DNA of 49,255 bases from an uncultured Finegoldia sp. Lineage in GTDB: Bacteria > Bacillota > Clostridia > Tissierellales > Peptoniphilaceae. Where the stretch lies: positions 1 to 49,255 of the forward strand of contig NZ_CAAFUQ010000092.1 of NCBI RefSeq assembly GCF_900766215.1, written 5' to 3'. The position numbers and the translations under genes are program-made. Numbering within the stretch: the first letter of the stretch is position 1; each line of letters starts with the position of its first letter. Below the pieces are notes generated by a model. The model saw only the letters and a list, made by a program, of their open reading frames with translations. It was not told the DNA's origin and did no database searches. Positions 1-8,402 of the stretch are shown piece after piece.

Positions 1-447
1 TAAATTCATAATCTTAACTTTAACTTGTTTTCTTTCGATTAATTCATTTGCTATTGAACAAGCAAGATAAGTCTTTCCACTACCAACATCTCCATAAAAT
101 AAAAGTCCAACATTGTCTTTTTTCATTTGTTCAAAGCTTTTAGCGTAATTGTAAGCAACCTTGTAAGCTTGACCTTTTTCATTTAAGAATCTCTCAAAAG
201 TATATTGGTGTTGGATTGGCGAAGAGAAGCAATCTCTTTTTAGCGATGATATTTTCATTAGTCTTTCTCTTTCTTCATTTTCCTTATCTCTTTTTATTTC
301 ACATTCACATTTAATTCTGGGAATAAACTTTGTAAATCCAAGGTCAACTAATTCTCCATCGACTCTTTTTTCACATACCTTACAATAGACATGTCCATTT
401 CTTTCAACATCATTTTCTCTTAATACAAAATCTTTTAAGCTTTTCAT
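1..447 (-). CDS. DnaC/IstB-like helicase-loader ATPase (3'-truncated by window edge)
   Basis: I translated this from the minus strand; only the first 149 residues are present and the frame runs off the window. An N-terminal zinc-finger-like cysteine set is visible (C22-x2-C25 and C47-x-C49), followed by a charged linker and a Walker A motif GDVGSGKT at residues 119-126. This is the usual arrangement of DnaC-type loaders that accompany phage and conjugative-element replication initiators; they deliver the replicative helicase to the origin. The ATG overlaps the stop of the upstream repA-like gene in an ATGA, so the two are translationally coupled. The family call rests on the zinc motif, the P-loop and the neighbour; Walker B is outside the window. 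Confidence 0.8.
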   Translation of the reverse strand, partial: MKSLKDFVLRENDVERNGHVYCKVCEKRVDGELVDLGFTKFIPRIKCECEIKRDKENEERERLMKISSLKRDCFSSPIQHQYTFERFLNEKGQAYKVAYNYAKSFEQMKKDNVGLLFYGDVGSGKTYLACSIANELIERKQVKVKIMNL

Positions 448-1217
448 AAACTCTCTCCTATATCGTAATTCATCTTTTTTATTGAATTTTCATTAATATT
501 TTTTGCCTGATCATTAAGATACCAATTGATTATCGTTGCCTTGTGATCTTGATAAACTCTGTTATTTGCTTTCATATAAGACGACAATCTATCAATGTAT
601 TCATTAATTCTACTTCCTAACTCATTTGTTAAGTCCTTGTATTCTTCATCAGTCAAAAATATATTTTTATATATTCCATAAGGTTTTTGCCCTTTACTAA
701 AATCATTCTTTCTTAACTCATTATTACTAATATTGTTATAGTTACCTTCCGATTTTCGGAAATCTTGAAGTCTGTTATTCGGAGTTCTTGAATTCCGATT
801 ATCGGAAGTCTGGACTTCTGCTTTTCGGAAATCTGGATTTCTATTATTTGAATCATAGAAAACACTCATAAAATCTTTAACATATATCCTATTTGGTTTT
901 CCAAGTCCTTGTCTTTTCTTTTCTATCAATCCAATTCCTGATTTTGTATCAAGCTCATTTATAATCTTTAAGGCTTTATCATTAGCACATTTAAATTGCT
1001 CTTTAATAGCATCCATTGTGTAGTAAATAAAGACTTTTCCATCTTCATCTATCCAGCCATTTTTATATGAAAGACCCATTCGATTAAGCATATATGAATA
1101 CAAAACTTTAGCTTCAATAGAAATGCTCTCAAAAACCTCATCTTCCATTAATACCATAGGTAACCTAATGAAGTTATACATTTCAGATTGCCTATTATAA
1201 AAATAATCAAAATTCAT
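444..1217 (-). CDS. Replication initiator protein A (RepA_N type) of an integrative element
   Basis: This 257-residue protein has an N-terminal winged-helix region (about 15-115) of the RepA_N type, known from Gram-positive plasmids and from Tn916/Tn1549-like conjugative elements. Its role would be to bind an origin and start replication of the excised element. Residues about 125-160 are low complexity, rich in N, R and S, and correspond to a set of DNA repeats inside the gene (see the repeat at 747-830). In this family the origin is commonly embedded in the initiator gene. A strong ribosome site (AAAGGAGG) precedes the ATG. The downstream DnaC-like gene overlaps by four bases. Function is inferred from family and context. 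Confidence 0.8.
   Translation of the reverse strand: MNFDYFYNRQSEMYNFIRLPMVLMEDEVFESISIEAKVLYSYMLNRMGLSYKNGWIDEDGKVFIYYTMDAIKEQFKCANDKALKIINELDTKSGIGLIEKKRQGLGKPNRIYVKDFMSVFYDSNNRNPDFRKAEVQTSDNRNSRTPNNRLQDFRKSEGNYNNISNNELRKNDFSKGQKPYGIYKNIFLTDEEYKDLTNELGSRINEYIDRLSSYMKANNRVYQDHKATIINWYLNDQAKNINENSIKKMNYDIGESL
747..830. repeat. Four 23-bp-period iterons inside repA (candidate origin)
   Basis: Four units start at 747, 770, 793 and 816. Units one and three are perfect palindromes of the form TTCCGA-n3-TCGGAA (747-761 and 793-807); the other two are degenerate. The period is 23 bp, not a multiple of three, so successive units are read in different frames. That argues that the DNA, not the peptide, is under selection. 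They probably bind RepA. Confidence 0.65.
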
Positions 1218-1239
1218 CCCTACCTCCTTTCTTTAAAAT

Positions 1240-1271
1240 AAAAAAAGAGCAGCCTTATTTAAGCTACTCTT
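1240..1271 (-). terminator. Hairpin plus T-run in the repA leader
   Basis: On the minus strand a 9-bp stem with one mismatch (arms 1263-1271 and 1245-1253) is followed by a run of Ts. It lies only about 20 bp upstream of the repA start, so it either ends incoming transcripts from rlmD or works as an attenuator for repA. From here to 1447 no gene is supported: a weaker hairpin sits near 1334-1366, and there is an unstarted open frame at 1323-1454. Confidence 0.6.
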
Positions 1272-1447
1272 GTAGAAAGTATAAAATGGGTTTTATCTTA
1301 TTATATTTTTCTTTGTGTCTCCTCATACCAGTTGTAAAACTACTCTTACGTCCATGTAGTTTTTTTGGGTCTTTTTGACGTATCCTTCTTCATCTTTATC
1401 GAAGACAAAATGCTTATAAAACTGCTTAAAATGCAGGATTTCTAAAT

Positions 1448-2662
1448 TTACATCTTTTGTATCAACGCTATAGTTTCCACATGCATTGTCTTGGCGAACA
1501 TATCGACCAATTTGACATCCTCAACCCCAAATCCATTTTCTGTTAACATCTTCAAATCTCTTGCGAGTGTTGCGGGATCGCATGAGATGTAGACGAGTTT
1601 TTTTGCTGTGGATTTTATTATTGCGTCGACGACTTTCTCATCCATTCCTTTTCGTGGTGGGTCGACTATGATTATATCAAAGTGTTCTTTTGTGAGTTTT
1701 CCTACGACGTTTTCTGATTTTTCTTCAATAAACTGAATGCTTTCCAGGTTGTTTAGTTTTTTGTTTTCGTTGGCATCTTTTACTGCATCTTTTACGACTT
1801 CGACTCCGATTGTGTTATTGCCATTTCCAATGTACATTGTTGTAGTTCCGATTCCGCAGTATAAATCCAATATTCTGTCATTTTCCTCTGCATTCATCAT
1901 TTGTTTTGCCGTGTCGTAGAGCAATGTTGTATTGTATTTATTTACTTGGAAGAATGATTTGGGACTTATTATGAATGATAAGTCTCCAATTTTATCTACA
2001 AATTGTTTTTTCCTATAAATCAAATCAAAATTTTTATTTTTCGCATAAATTTCTACGATGCTTTCTACAGATTTTAAATTTTCTAGCATTTCATCTGATA
2101 AATAATCCATGGAGATTTGGATTTCGTCGTTGTAATTGGATCTGATTTTGATTTCCGACACGCCATTCAAATCGTGATTTTCCAGCCAATTTATCATTTG
2201 ATTGATTGCTTTTGATGCGATTTTGCAAGTGGATATTTGTGTTAGGTTGTGTGTTTTTCTGTTGTAATATCCAAGTTTTCCATTTTCCACTTTCAAATCT
2301 ACTTTATTTCTGTAATAATATTCAGCGTTTGTGAGTATGTCGACATCTTTTACATCTAGTTTCGCGATTCTTTGCAATTTGTTGAGTACAGAATTTTTTT
2401 TGATTTCCAACTCTTTTTCATATGTAATGTCTTGCATGCTGCATCCGTCACATTCGTAGTAATGTGGGCAGAGCGGTTCTTGTTTATGAGGTGATTGTTG
2501 TATTGTTTTTGTTTTTGTTGCAAATATCAAATTCTTTTTTTCTTTTATTTTCTTTGCTTCGATTATTTCTCCAACACTTCCTCCATCTACGAACACTGTT
2601 TTCCCTTCGTATTTTGCGACACATCTTCCATCATCTATCATGTCTATTATTTCTAGTTTCAT
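1448..2662 (-). CDS. rlmD: 23S rRNA (uracil-C5)-methyltransferase, RlmD/RumA family
   Basis: This 404-residue protein methylates C5 of a uridine in 23S rRNA using S-adenosylmethionine. A TRAM-like RNA-binding segment occupies about residues 1-50. Four cysteines, C65, C71, C74 and C146 (CX5CX2CX71C), match the 4Fe-4S spacing of RumA. The SAM site LDLYCGIGT is at 266-274, VDPPRKG at 333-339, the catalytic cysteine is C361 in SCDPATLARD, and the general base is E396 in HVE. The start follows a GAGGTG ribosome site, and a TATAAT box lies on the minus strand at 2690-2685. The C-terminal tail may have been rewritten by integration of the neighbouring element, but all catalytic residues are intact. 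Confidence 0.9.
   Translation of the reverse strand: MKLEIIDMIDDGRCVAKYEGKTVFVDGGSVGEIIEAKKIKEKKNLIFATKTKTIQQSPHKQEPLCPHYYECDGCSMQDITYEKELEIKKNSVLNKLQRIAKLDVKDVDILTNAEYYYRNKVDLKVENGKLGYYNRKTHNLTQISTCKIASKAINQMINWLENHDLNGVSEIKIRSNYNDEIQISMDYLSDEMLENLKSVESIVEIYAKNKNFDLIYRKKQFVDKIGDLSFIISPKSFFQVNKYNTTLLYDTAKQMMNAEENDRILDLYCGIGTTTMYIGNGNNTIGVEVVKDAVKDANENKKLNNLESIQFIEEKSENVVGKLTKEHFDIIIVDPPRKGMDEKVVDAIIKSTAKKLVYISCDPATLARDLKMLTENGFGVEDVKLVDMFAKTMHVETIALIQKM
1470..1486 (-). other. Candidate element/chromosome junction in the 3' end of rlmD
   Basis: The rlmD codons for residues 394-396 (His-Val-Glu) read CATGTGGA at 1483-1476. Known serine-recombinase ICEs of Firmicutes use the 3' end of this gene (rumA) around these codons. 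All element-like genes lie immediately to the left. The last residues after HVET would then be supplied by the element. This is an inference; the other junction lies outside the window. Confidence 0.4.
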
Positions 2663-2684
2663 TTAATCACCTCTTTATCTTTTT

Positions 2685-2690
2685 ATTATA
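2685..2690 (-). promoter_or_regulatory. -10 box of rlmD
   Basis: The minus strand reads TGATATAAT (extended -10) about 25 bp upstream of the rlmD ATG; the -35 region is weak. Confidence 0.5.
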
Positions 2691-2703
2691 TCAAATTTGG
2701 ATG

Positions 2704-2736
2704 TAAAAAAAGATTGGGACAACTTAATCCCAATCT
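2704..2736 (-). terminator. Rho-independent terminator of the MarR/ABC operon
   Basis: A perfect 9-bp stem (2736-2728 with 2719-2711) is followed by seven Ts on the minus strand, directly after the ABC exporter genes. Confidence 0.85.
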
Positions 2737-2754
2737 CAATTTACAATATTTTCG

Positions 2755-4551
2755 CTATTTTCTTTCAAATTGCGCGTTGTATAATTGTGCGTAGAATCCG
2801 TCTCTTGCCAATAATTCGTCGTGTTTTCCTTTTTCTACGATATCTCCATCTTTCATTACAAGTATCAAATCCGCGTTTTTGATTGTGGATAATCTGTGTG
2901 CGATTACAAATGATGTTCTTCCTTTTGCGAGTTCGTCCATTGCATCTTGAACGATTATTTCAGTTCTTGTATCCACGGAGCTTGTGGCTTCATCTAGTAT
3001 CAACATTGGCGCGTGACTTACCATCGCACGTGCTATTGTGAGTAGTTGAAGTTGTCCTTGAGACAATGATTGTTTGTCGTTTAAAATAGTGTCATATCCA
3101 TTTGGAAGTGTTCTGATAAAGTGATCCAAGTTTACGCGTTTGCACACGTCAATCAATTCTTCATCAGTTATATCTTTTTCTCTGAATGTGATGTTTTCTC
3201 TTACACTTGCTTCAAATACCCAAGAATCTTGTAATACCATGCAGAATTGGTCTCTCAAATTCTCTCTAGATAAGTTTTTCGTATCAATTCCGTCTACCAA
3301 TATTTGTCCGTCGTTTATTTCGTAAAATCTCATTAATAGATTTACAATCGTAGTCTTTCCGGCTCCAGTTGGCCCAACGATGGCTATTTTTTCTCCTGGA
3401 TTTACTTTTACGCTGAAATCTTTGATGATGATTTTTTCAGGATCATATCCAAACCTAACGTTTTTGAATTCGACTTCGCCTTTTGCTTTTTCTAATTTTT
3501 CAGTGACGTTTTCTTCTTCTAATTCATCTTCATTCAAAAATTCAAACACTCTTTCTCCTGCTGCTGCAGCTCTTTGTAATGTGTTGAAGCTTTGAGCGAT
3601 GTCTGATAATGGATTGGTGAACAATCTCACATAAATCATAAATGCTACGATTACACCAAATGAAATCTTGCCATTTATTGCCAATGCACCACCGACGATG
3701 CAGACCATAACGTAGGAAAAGTTTCCTGCAAATTGCATAATTGGCATCATTAGTCCCGACAAAAATTGTGATTTCCATGCGCTTGTGTAAAGTTGTGTAT
3801 TCATTCGTTCGAATTCATCTACCACTCTTTCACCAGCGTTGTATGCCTTAATTACGTTGTGACCGGTGTACACTTCTTCGATTTGTCCGTTGATATCACC
3901 TAAGTTTTGTTGCTGTGCTTTGAAATATTTTTGTGATTTTTTCATTATTATTGTAATGAACACAAATCCCACAAGCGATGACAAAATCGTCGTTATCGTT
4001 AATATTCCTGAATTGTAGATCATCATTACAAGTGTGCCTAAAAGCATTACAATACTTGTCAACAACGTTCCTATTGATTGGTTCAAGCTTTGGCTGATGG
4101 TGTCGACATCATTTGTAACCCTACTTAGAATGTCTCCGTAAGTTGTGTTGTCAAAATAGCTAAATGGCAATTTGTTGATTTTAACAGCAATTTTCTCTCT
4201 AAATGATTTGGAGATTTTTTGTGTAACATCTGCCATTATGAATCTTTGCAACAAATTCAGCAATAAAGACGATCCATAAAATATTACAAGCATTATTGTA
4301 ATAGATTTGACATTATCCATATTGATTGAATCCAAAACAGGCTTTCCTTTGACCATTTTAGGAAGTCCTTTTGTGATTTCATCTGTGATGAGTTTTAATT
4401 TATCTGGTCCAATTATTTGCAATATCGTCGCTATTACGCTTGCTACAACTGCAATTAGTATCAATGGGAAGTAAGGTTTCAAATACCCAGTCATTTCTTT
4501 TAATGTTTTTTTGAATTTTTTTGGTTTTTCATTTATAACTTGTCTAGGCAT
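2755..4551 (-). CDS. ABC exporter half-transporter, catalytically canonical subunit
   Basis: This 598-residue membrane ATPase has a type IV exporter transmembrane domain (about 20-325) fused to a nucleotide-binding domain. Walker A GPTGAGKT is at 393-400, the signature LSQGQ at 496-500 (second G replaced by Q), Walker B ILDE at 518-521 with the catalytic glutamate, and the switch histidine is H552. It overlaps the upstream ABC gene by 8 bp. That partner lacks the glutamate and histidine but has a perfect signature, so the two should form an LmrCD/BmrCD-like heterodimer with one working and one degenerate site. The substrate is unknown; a MarR regulator in the same operon suggests drug or toxic-compound efflux. 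Confidence 0.88.
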   Translation of the reverse strand: MPRQVINEKPKKFKKTLKEMTGYLKPYFPLILIAVVASVIATILQIIGPDKLKLITDEITKGLPKMVKGKPVLDSINMDNVKSITIMLVIFYGSSLLLNLLQRFIMADVTQKISKSFREKIAVKINKLPFSYFDNTTYGDILSRVTNDVDTISQSLNQSIGTLLTSIVMLLGTLVMMIYNSGILTITTILSSLVGFVFITIIMKKSQKYFKAQQQNLGDINGQIEEVYTGHNVIKAYNAGERVVDEFERMNTQLYTSAWKSQFLSGLMMPIMQFAGNFSYVMVCIVGGALAINGKISFGVIVAFMIYVRLFTNPLSDIAQSFNTLQRAAAAGERVFEFLNEDELEEENVTEKLEKAKGEVEFKNVRFGYDPEKIIIKDFSVKVNPGEKIAIVGPTGAGKTTIVNLLMRFYEINDGQILVDGIDTKNLSRENLRDQFCMVLQDSWVFEASVRENITFREKDITDEELIDVCKRVNLDHFIRTLPNGYDTILNDKQSLSQGQLQLLTIARAMVSHAPMLILDEATSSVDTRTEIIVQDAMDELAKGRTSFVIAHRLSTIKNADLILVMKDGDIVEKGKHDELLARDGFYAQLYNAQFERK

Positions 4552-6304
4552 TTAATTCCTCCTCTGTTAATTGCGAGTAGGCTATTTCCTTGTACACTTC
4601 ACAATTTTTCAATAAATCCTTGTGTTGACCAATTCCAGCGATTTGTCCGTTTTCAAGAACTATTATCTGATCTGAATCCATTATTGATCCCACTCTTTGT
4701 GCGACAATAATTGTCGTAGCATCAGGGTTGTTTTCTTTCAACTTATGTCTAAGCTCACTGTCTGTTTTGAAATCAAGTGCAGAGAAACTGTCGTCAAACA
4801 AGAATATATCTGGCTTTTTGTAGATTGCTCTGGCTATGGACAATCTTTGTTTTTGTCCACCAGAAACATTCTTACCTAATTGTGCGATTTCGTGGTTAAA
4901 CTTGTCGTCAAATTTGTCGATAAACTCCATAGATTGCGACGTTTTTGCAGCTTCTTCTACCAAATTCTTGTCAGTTCCTTCATCTCCAAAAGAAATATTA
5001 GATGTTACATCGCCTTTGAAAAGGAAAGATTTTTGCAAAACTGCAGCAATTTTTTCGTACAAAAATTTAAGCTTATATTTTTTGATATCAATTCCTTGGA
5101 TTTTGACAACCCCTTCAGTGGCATCGTAAAATCTCAAAAGCAAATTCAATATCGTACTTTTTCCTGAACCAGTAGAACCAATTATCGCTACTTTTTCACC
5201 TTTTTTCACTTTAAAATCAATATCTTGTAAGATGTATTGCTCAGAATCTGTATATTTGAATGACACATTATCAAATTCTATTTCGTATTCGTAATCATCA
5301 TTTGATGTTTCGATGTTTCCATCTTTAATGGAAAGTTCTGTATCCAACACTTCGTTGATACGCTTTGCTGAGATTTGCGCTCTTGGAACCATGATGAAAA
5401 TCATACTCATCATCATAAATGACATGATAACTTGCATTGCATAAGAACTGAACACAACCATGTTTGAAAACAAAACGTATTTGTCCATCATTTCTGCGGC
5501 ATTTATGAGCCCTGCGCCTATAAAATAAATCACAAGTGTCAACATCGACATGCTGAAGTTAATCATTGGAAAAAGTGTTGACATCGCACGACTTGTAAAT
5601 AATTGTGTGCTAGTTAACTCTTCATTCGCTTCATCAAATTTGTTTTCCCTGTATTCTTCAGAGTTATATGCTCTGATTACGGCAAGTCCTGTCAAGTTTT
5701 CACGCAAAATCCTGTTGATATTGTCGGTTAAAGTTTGCATCATTCTAAACTTAGGCATAACCATAAGCATCAGTATTGCAACGAATACAATCAAAATCAA
5801 AACAGTCACAGCAGTTGCCATTGTCCACTCAAATCCCTTGTTGTAGATCTTCGTGATTGCCCACACAGCCATGATAGGAGCTTTTATCAAAATTTGTAAT
5901 CCTATCACTATTACCATTTGAATTTGCGTAATATCATTTGTAGACCTAGTTATCAAACTAGCAGTGGAAAATTCGTTGATTTCTTTCATGGAGAAACTTT
6001 CCACCTTAGAGAAAATTCTAGACCTCAAATTTTTGGAAAATGACGCCGAAATTTTCGATGCCAAATATCCTACAATAATTGCAGAAATCAAAGAACCCAG
6101 TGCACACAATATCATCCATTTTCCTTCTGCGATAATATCACTTACACTGTGACCCGGACTTTCCACATACATCGTGATTTTCGACATATAATCCGGGATT
6201 TTTAAATCCAAGAACACTTGAGTTACTATGAATACCAAACTCAAAAGCACCTGAATCCATTGTTTTTTATTCAAGTATCTAATTATTCTTATCAAGTTCA
6301 TCAT
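4544..6304 (-). CDS. ABC exporter half-transporter, degenerate-site subunit
   Basis: The transmembrane domain (about 10-320) and NBD are of the multidrug exporter type. Counting from an upstream GTG, Walker A GSTGSGKS is at 384-391 and the signature VSGGQ at 488-492. Walker B ends in DD, with D513 where the catalytic glutamate belongs, and the switch histidine is replaced by Q544 (VAQR). This half therefore donates its signature to the partner's ATP site and is itself catalytically weak. I chose the ATG at 6304 (MMNLIRIIRYL); the frame is open further to a GTG at 6328, which would overlap marR more deeply. Gene order is marR, this gene, then its partner. Confidence 0.85.
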   Translation of the reverse strand: MMNLIRIIRYLNKKQWIQVLLSLVFIVTQVFLDLKIPDYMSKITMYVESPGHSVSDIIAEGKWMILCALGSLISAIIVGYLASKISASFSKNLRSRIFSKVESFSMKEINEFSTASLITRSTNDITQIQMVIVIGLQILIKAPIMAVWAITKIYNKGFEWTMATAVTVLILIVFVAILMLMVMPKFRMMQTLTDNINRILRENLTGLAVIRAYNSEEYRENKFDEANEELTSTQLFTSRAMSTLFPMINFSMSMLTLVIYFIGAGLINAAEMMDKYVLFSNMVVFSSYAMQVIMSFMMMSMIFIMVPRAQISAKRINEVLDTELSIKDGNIETSNDDYEYEIEFDNVSFKYTDSEQYILQDIDFKVKKGEKVAIIGSTGSGKSTILNLLLRFYDATEGVVKIQGIDIKKYKLKFLYEKIAAVLQKSFLFKGDVTSNISFGDEGTDKNLVEEAAKTSQSMEFIDKFDDKFNHEIAQLGKNVSGGQKQRLSIARAIYKKPDIFLFDDSFSALDFKTDSELRHKLKENNPDATTIIVAQRVGSIMDSDQIIVLENGQIAGIGQHKDLLKNCEVYKEIAYSQLTEEELNA

Positions 6305-6755
6305 CCATTTCTTTAAATTTATCTTCACAGATTTTGCTAATCTTCGGCAAATTTTTGATTAATTTGTCGATTATTCTGACGAAATTTTCAGAATCTTCTT
6401 CTCCCAAAGCATCAAACATTTGACCAAGAGCATACATTATCTTGTCCTCAGTTTCTTGGGCGACTTTTTCTCCTTTTTCAGTTAAACTTACCAAAGTTTT
6501 TCTTCTGTCGATTTTATCACCAGTTCTAGTTACCAGTTCACGCTTTTCAAGCTTTTTAATAATAGCTGCAACTCTCGCGCTGGAAATCCCCATAGCAAGT
6601 TCAATATCTTTCGGATAAGTCGATCCACCTTCCGATTTGATAAATCCCAAAGCCATGTTTTCACCTCTTACAGAATCGTTGATTTGCTTGTGAGGATGGT
6701 GTTTTCCAATACTGTGCACGCATCTTATAACTTCTTTTGCTAATTTTTCATTCAT
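6279..6755 (-). CDS. MarR-family transcriptional regulator
   Basis: This 158-residue protein has a winged helix-turn-helix at about residues 45-110: a recognition helix in SSARVAAIIKKLEKRELV, then a basic wing with DRRKT. MarR dimers bind palindromes in their own promoters and let go when a ligand binds. The gene is first in an operon with a heterodimeric ABC exporter, and its 3' end overlaps the start of the first exporter gene. A 13-bp perfect palindrome sits just downstream of its own -10 box. This is good evidence for autorepression and for control of the exporter; the inducer cannot be read from sequence. Confidence 0.88.
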   Translation of the reverse strand: MNEKLAKEVIRCVHSIGKHHPHKQINDSVRGENMALGFIKSEGGSTYPKDIELAMGISSARVAAIIKKLEKRELVTRTGDKIDRRKTLVSLTEKGEKVAQETEDKIMYALGQMFDALGEEDSENFVRIIDKLIKNLPKISKICEDKFKEMDDELDKNN

Positions 6756-6771
6756 AATATCACCTTTTTAC

Positions 6772-6814
6772 CTAATACTATTAGAATTATACGACTACTA
6801 ATAACCATTGTCAA
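6772..6814 (-). promoter_or_regulatory. marR promoter with palindromic operator
   Basis: On the minus strand a consensus TTGACA (6814-6809) is separated by exactly 17 bp from TATAAT (6791-6786). The palindrome CTAATACTATTAG (6772-6784) covers the expected start site, where bound repressor would block polymerase. Confidence 0.8.
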
Positions 6815-6849
6815 TGATTTTCTCGAATATTTTCCAATTTCGTTCAAAT

Positions 6850-6882
6850 AAAAAACAACCACCAAGATATTCTTGATGGTTG
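6850..6882 (-). terminator. Terminator after thiC
   Basis: An 11-bp stem with one mismatch (6882-6872 with 6866-6856) is followed by a T-run on the minus strand. Confidence 0.8.
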
Positions 6883-6919
6883 AATTAGAATTTTAAAATA
6901 AATTTTTTAATCAAATTTT

Positions 6920-8221
6920 CTAAATTAAATTGACATCTTCGCCGTTCAATACTTTCTTCACTGTTCTCATTGAACACATCTTGCCGCACATTGTGCAGCT
7001 ATCTTCTTCGATTGGTTGAGATTCTTTTCTGTATTTTTTTGGTTTCTCGCTGTCAATTGCAAGTTCGAACATTTTTTCCCAATCCAAGTTGAAGCGAGCT
7101 CTACTCATTTCGTCGTCTCTTTCTTTTGCTCCAGGGATTTTCTTCGCTATATCTCCAGCGTGAGCTGCAATTTTAGTAGCAATGATTCCTTCTTTCATAT
7201 CTTCCAAGTTAGGAAGTCTCAAATGTTCTGCAGGAGTTACATAACACAAGAAATCAGCTCCTGTACTTGCTGCTATTGCTCCACCGATTGCTGATGTTAT
7301 GTGGTCATAGCCCGGTGCAATATCTGTAACCAAAGGTCCTAAAACGTAGAATGGTGCATTGTTGCAGATTGTTTTTTCGATTTTCATATTCGCTTCGATT
7401 TGATCGATTGGCACATGGCCTGGTCCTTCAATCATTACTTGGACATTTTTTTCGTAGGCTCTTTTTGCCATTCTAGATAAATTAATCAATTCTTGAATTT
7501 GCAAATCATCTGTAGCATCGTTGATGCAACCTGGTCTTAAAGCATCTCCCAAGCTTAGTGTTACGTCATATTTTTCGCAAATTTCAAGTACATCGTCATA
7601 TCTTGTTACAAGTGGGTTTTCTTTGTTATTTGCAATCATCCATGCGAATAGAAGTGATCCACCACGAGATACTATCTTAGTAATTCTGTCTGTTGTTTTC
7701 AAATGTTCTGCGATGTCTCTTGTAAGTCCCACGTGAATTGTTATGAAATCCACCCCGTCTTTTGCGTGTTGTTCCACAACTTCCAAGAATTCATCTTCAG
7801 TGATATCCTTCAATTCCTTATCCAACATTCCAACGCAATCATACATTGGAACACTGCCTATCATTGCAGGAGAATAATCGATAAGTTCTTCTCTAAATTT
7901 TCTTGTCTTACCGTAATTTGACAAATCCATTATCGCTTCAGCATCCATGTCGATTGCCACTCTAACTTTTTCCATTTCCTTTTCGATGTTGTAGCAATCT
8001 TTTGAAATACCCAAGTTAACGTTGATTTTAGTCTTCAAACCTTCGCCAACTCCATGAGCATCTAATGATTTGTGGTTTTTGTTCGCAGGAATAACCACGT
8101 ATCCTTTTTCGATTTTTTCTCTAAGAATTTCTACGTCTATATTTTCTTTTTCCGCTACTCTCTTCATTTCTTTTGTAATAATTTTCTTCTTTGCAGCGTC
8201 TAATTGAGTTGTATATTCCAT
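6920..8221 (-). CDS. thiC: Phosphomethylpyrimidine synthase ThiC
   Basis: ThiC is a radical-SAM enzyme that rearranges aminoimidazole ribotide into hydroxymethylpyrimidine phosphate, the pyrimidine half of thiamine. At 433 residues this is the short clostridial form, without the N-terminal extension of the roughly 600-residue proteins. Conserved blocks include the MDLSNYGK region (98-105), SLGDALRPG (223-231), EGPGHVP (265-271) and GPLVTDIAPGYDH (295-307). The C-terminal cluster motif is C409-x2-C412-x3-C416. The ATG follows AGGAGGAA. The gene stands alone behind a TPP riboswitch; thiE and thiD lie about 31 kb away in this window. Confidence 0.95.
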   Translation of the reverse strand: MEYTTQLDAAKKKIITKEMKRVAEKENIDVEILREKIEKGYVVIPANKNHKSLDAHGVGEGLKTKINVNLGISKDCYNIEKEMEKVRVAIDMDAEAIMDLSNYGKTRKFREELIDYSPAMIGSVPMYDCVGMLDKELKDITEDEFLEVVEQHAKDGVDFITIHVGLTRDIAEHLKTTDRITKIVSRGGSLLFAWMIANNKENPLVTRYDDVLEICEKYDVTLSLGDALRPGCINDATDDLQIQELINLSRMAKRAYEKNVQVMIEGPGHVPIDQIEANMKIEKTICNNAPFYVLGPLVTDIAPGYDHITSAIGGAIAASTGADFLCYVTPAEHLRLPNLEDMKEGIIATKIAAHAGDIAKKIPGAKERDDEMSRARFNLDWEKMFELAIDSEKPKKYRKESQPIEEDSCTMCGKMCSMRTVKKVLNGEDVNLI

Positions 8222-8250
8222 AAATTCCTCCTATTTATAATTTGGAATCT

Positions 8251-8285
8251 GGAAAAAAATAACGGATACATAATCCATGTATCCG
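8251..8285 (-). terminator. Riboswitch-controlled terminator ahead of thiC
   Basis: On the minus strand a perfect 9-bp stem (CGGATACAT with ATGTATCCG) runs into TTATTTTTTT. It lies between the TPP aptamer and thiC, so it is the expression platform: TPP-bound RNA should stop here. Confidence 0.85.
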
Positions 8286-8302
8286 CAAAAAACATTCTAA
8301 GT

Positions 8303-8384
8303 TCTTCCCTTCGCATGCATTATCATGGGCAGGTTTAAGGGTTTCTATAAAGATCTCAGCATAAAGCACCCCCAGACTCCGAAT
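8303..8384 (-). promoter_or_regulatory. TPP riboswitch (THI element) aptamer
   Basis: The minus strand carries the conserved aptamer blocks in order: GGGGGTGC, GCTGAGA, ACCCTT, AACCTG, GATAATGC and GCGAAGGGAA. These are the pyrimidine- and pyrophosphate-sensing helices of the TPP riboswitch. It controls thiC through the terminator just downstream. Confidence 0.93.
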
Positions 8385-8386
8385 AT

Positions 8387-8392
8387 ATTATA
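8387..8392 (-). promoter_or_regulatory. -10 box of the thiC leader
   Basis: The minus strand reads TGTTATAAT, an extended -10, just upstream of the aptamer. The promoter overlaps the 3' end of the moaC-MOSC gene. Confidence 0.55.
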
Positions 8393-8402
8393 ACACAAAC
8401 TC

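Noticed and set aside
1323..1454. A 43-codon open stretch downstream of rlmD on the minus strand
   Set aside because: It starts inside the rlmD 3' end in another frame, has no ribosome site and only a late ATG. It may be an element remnant, but there is not enough to call a gene.
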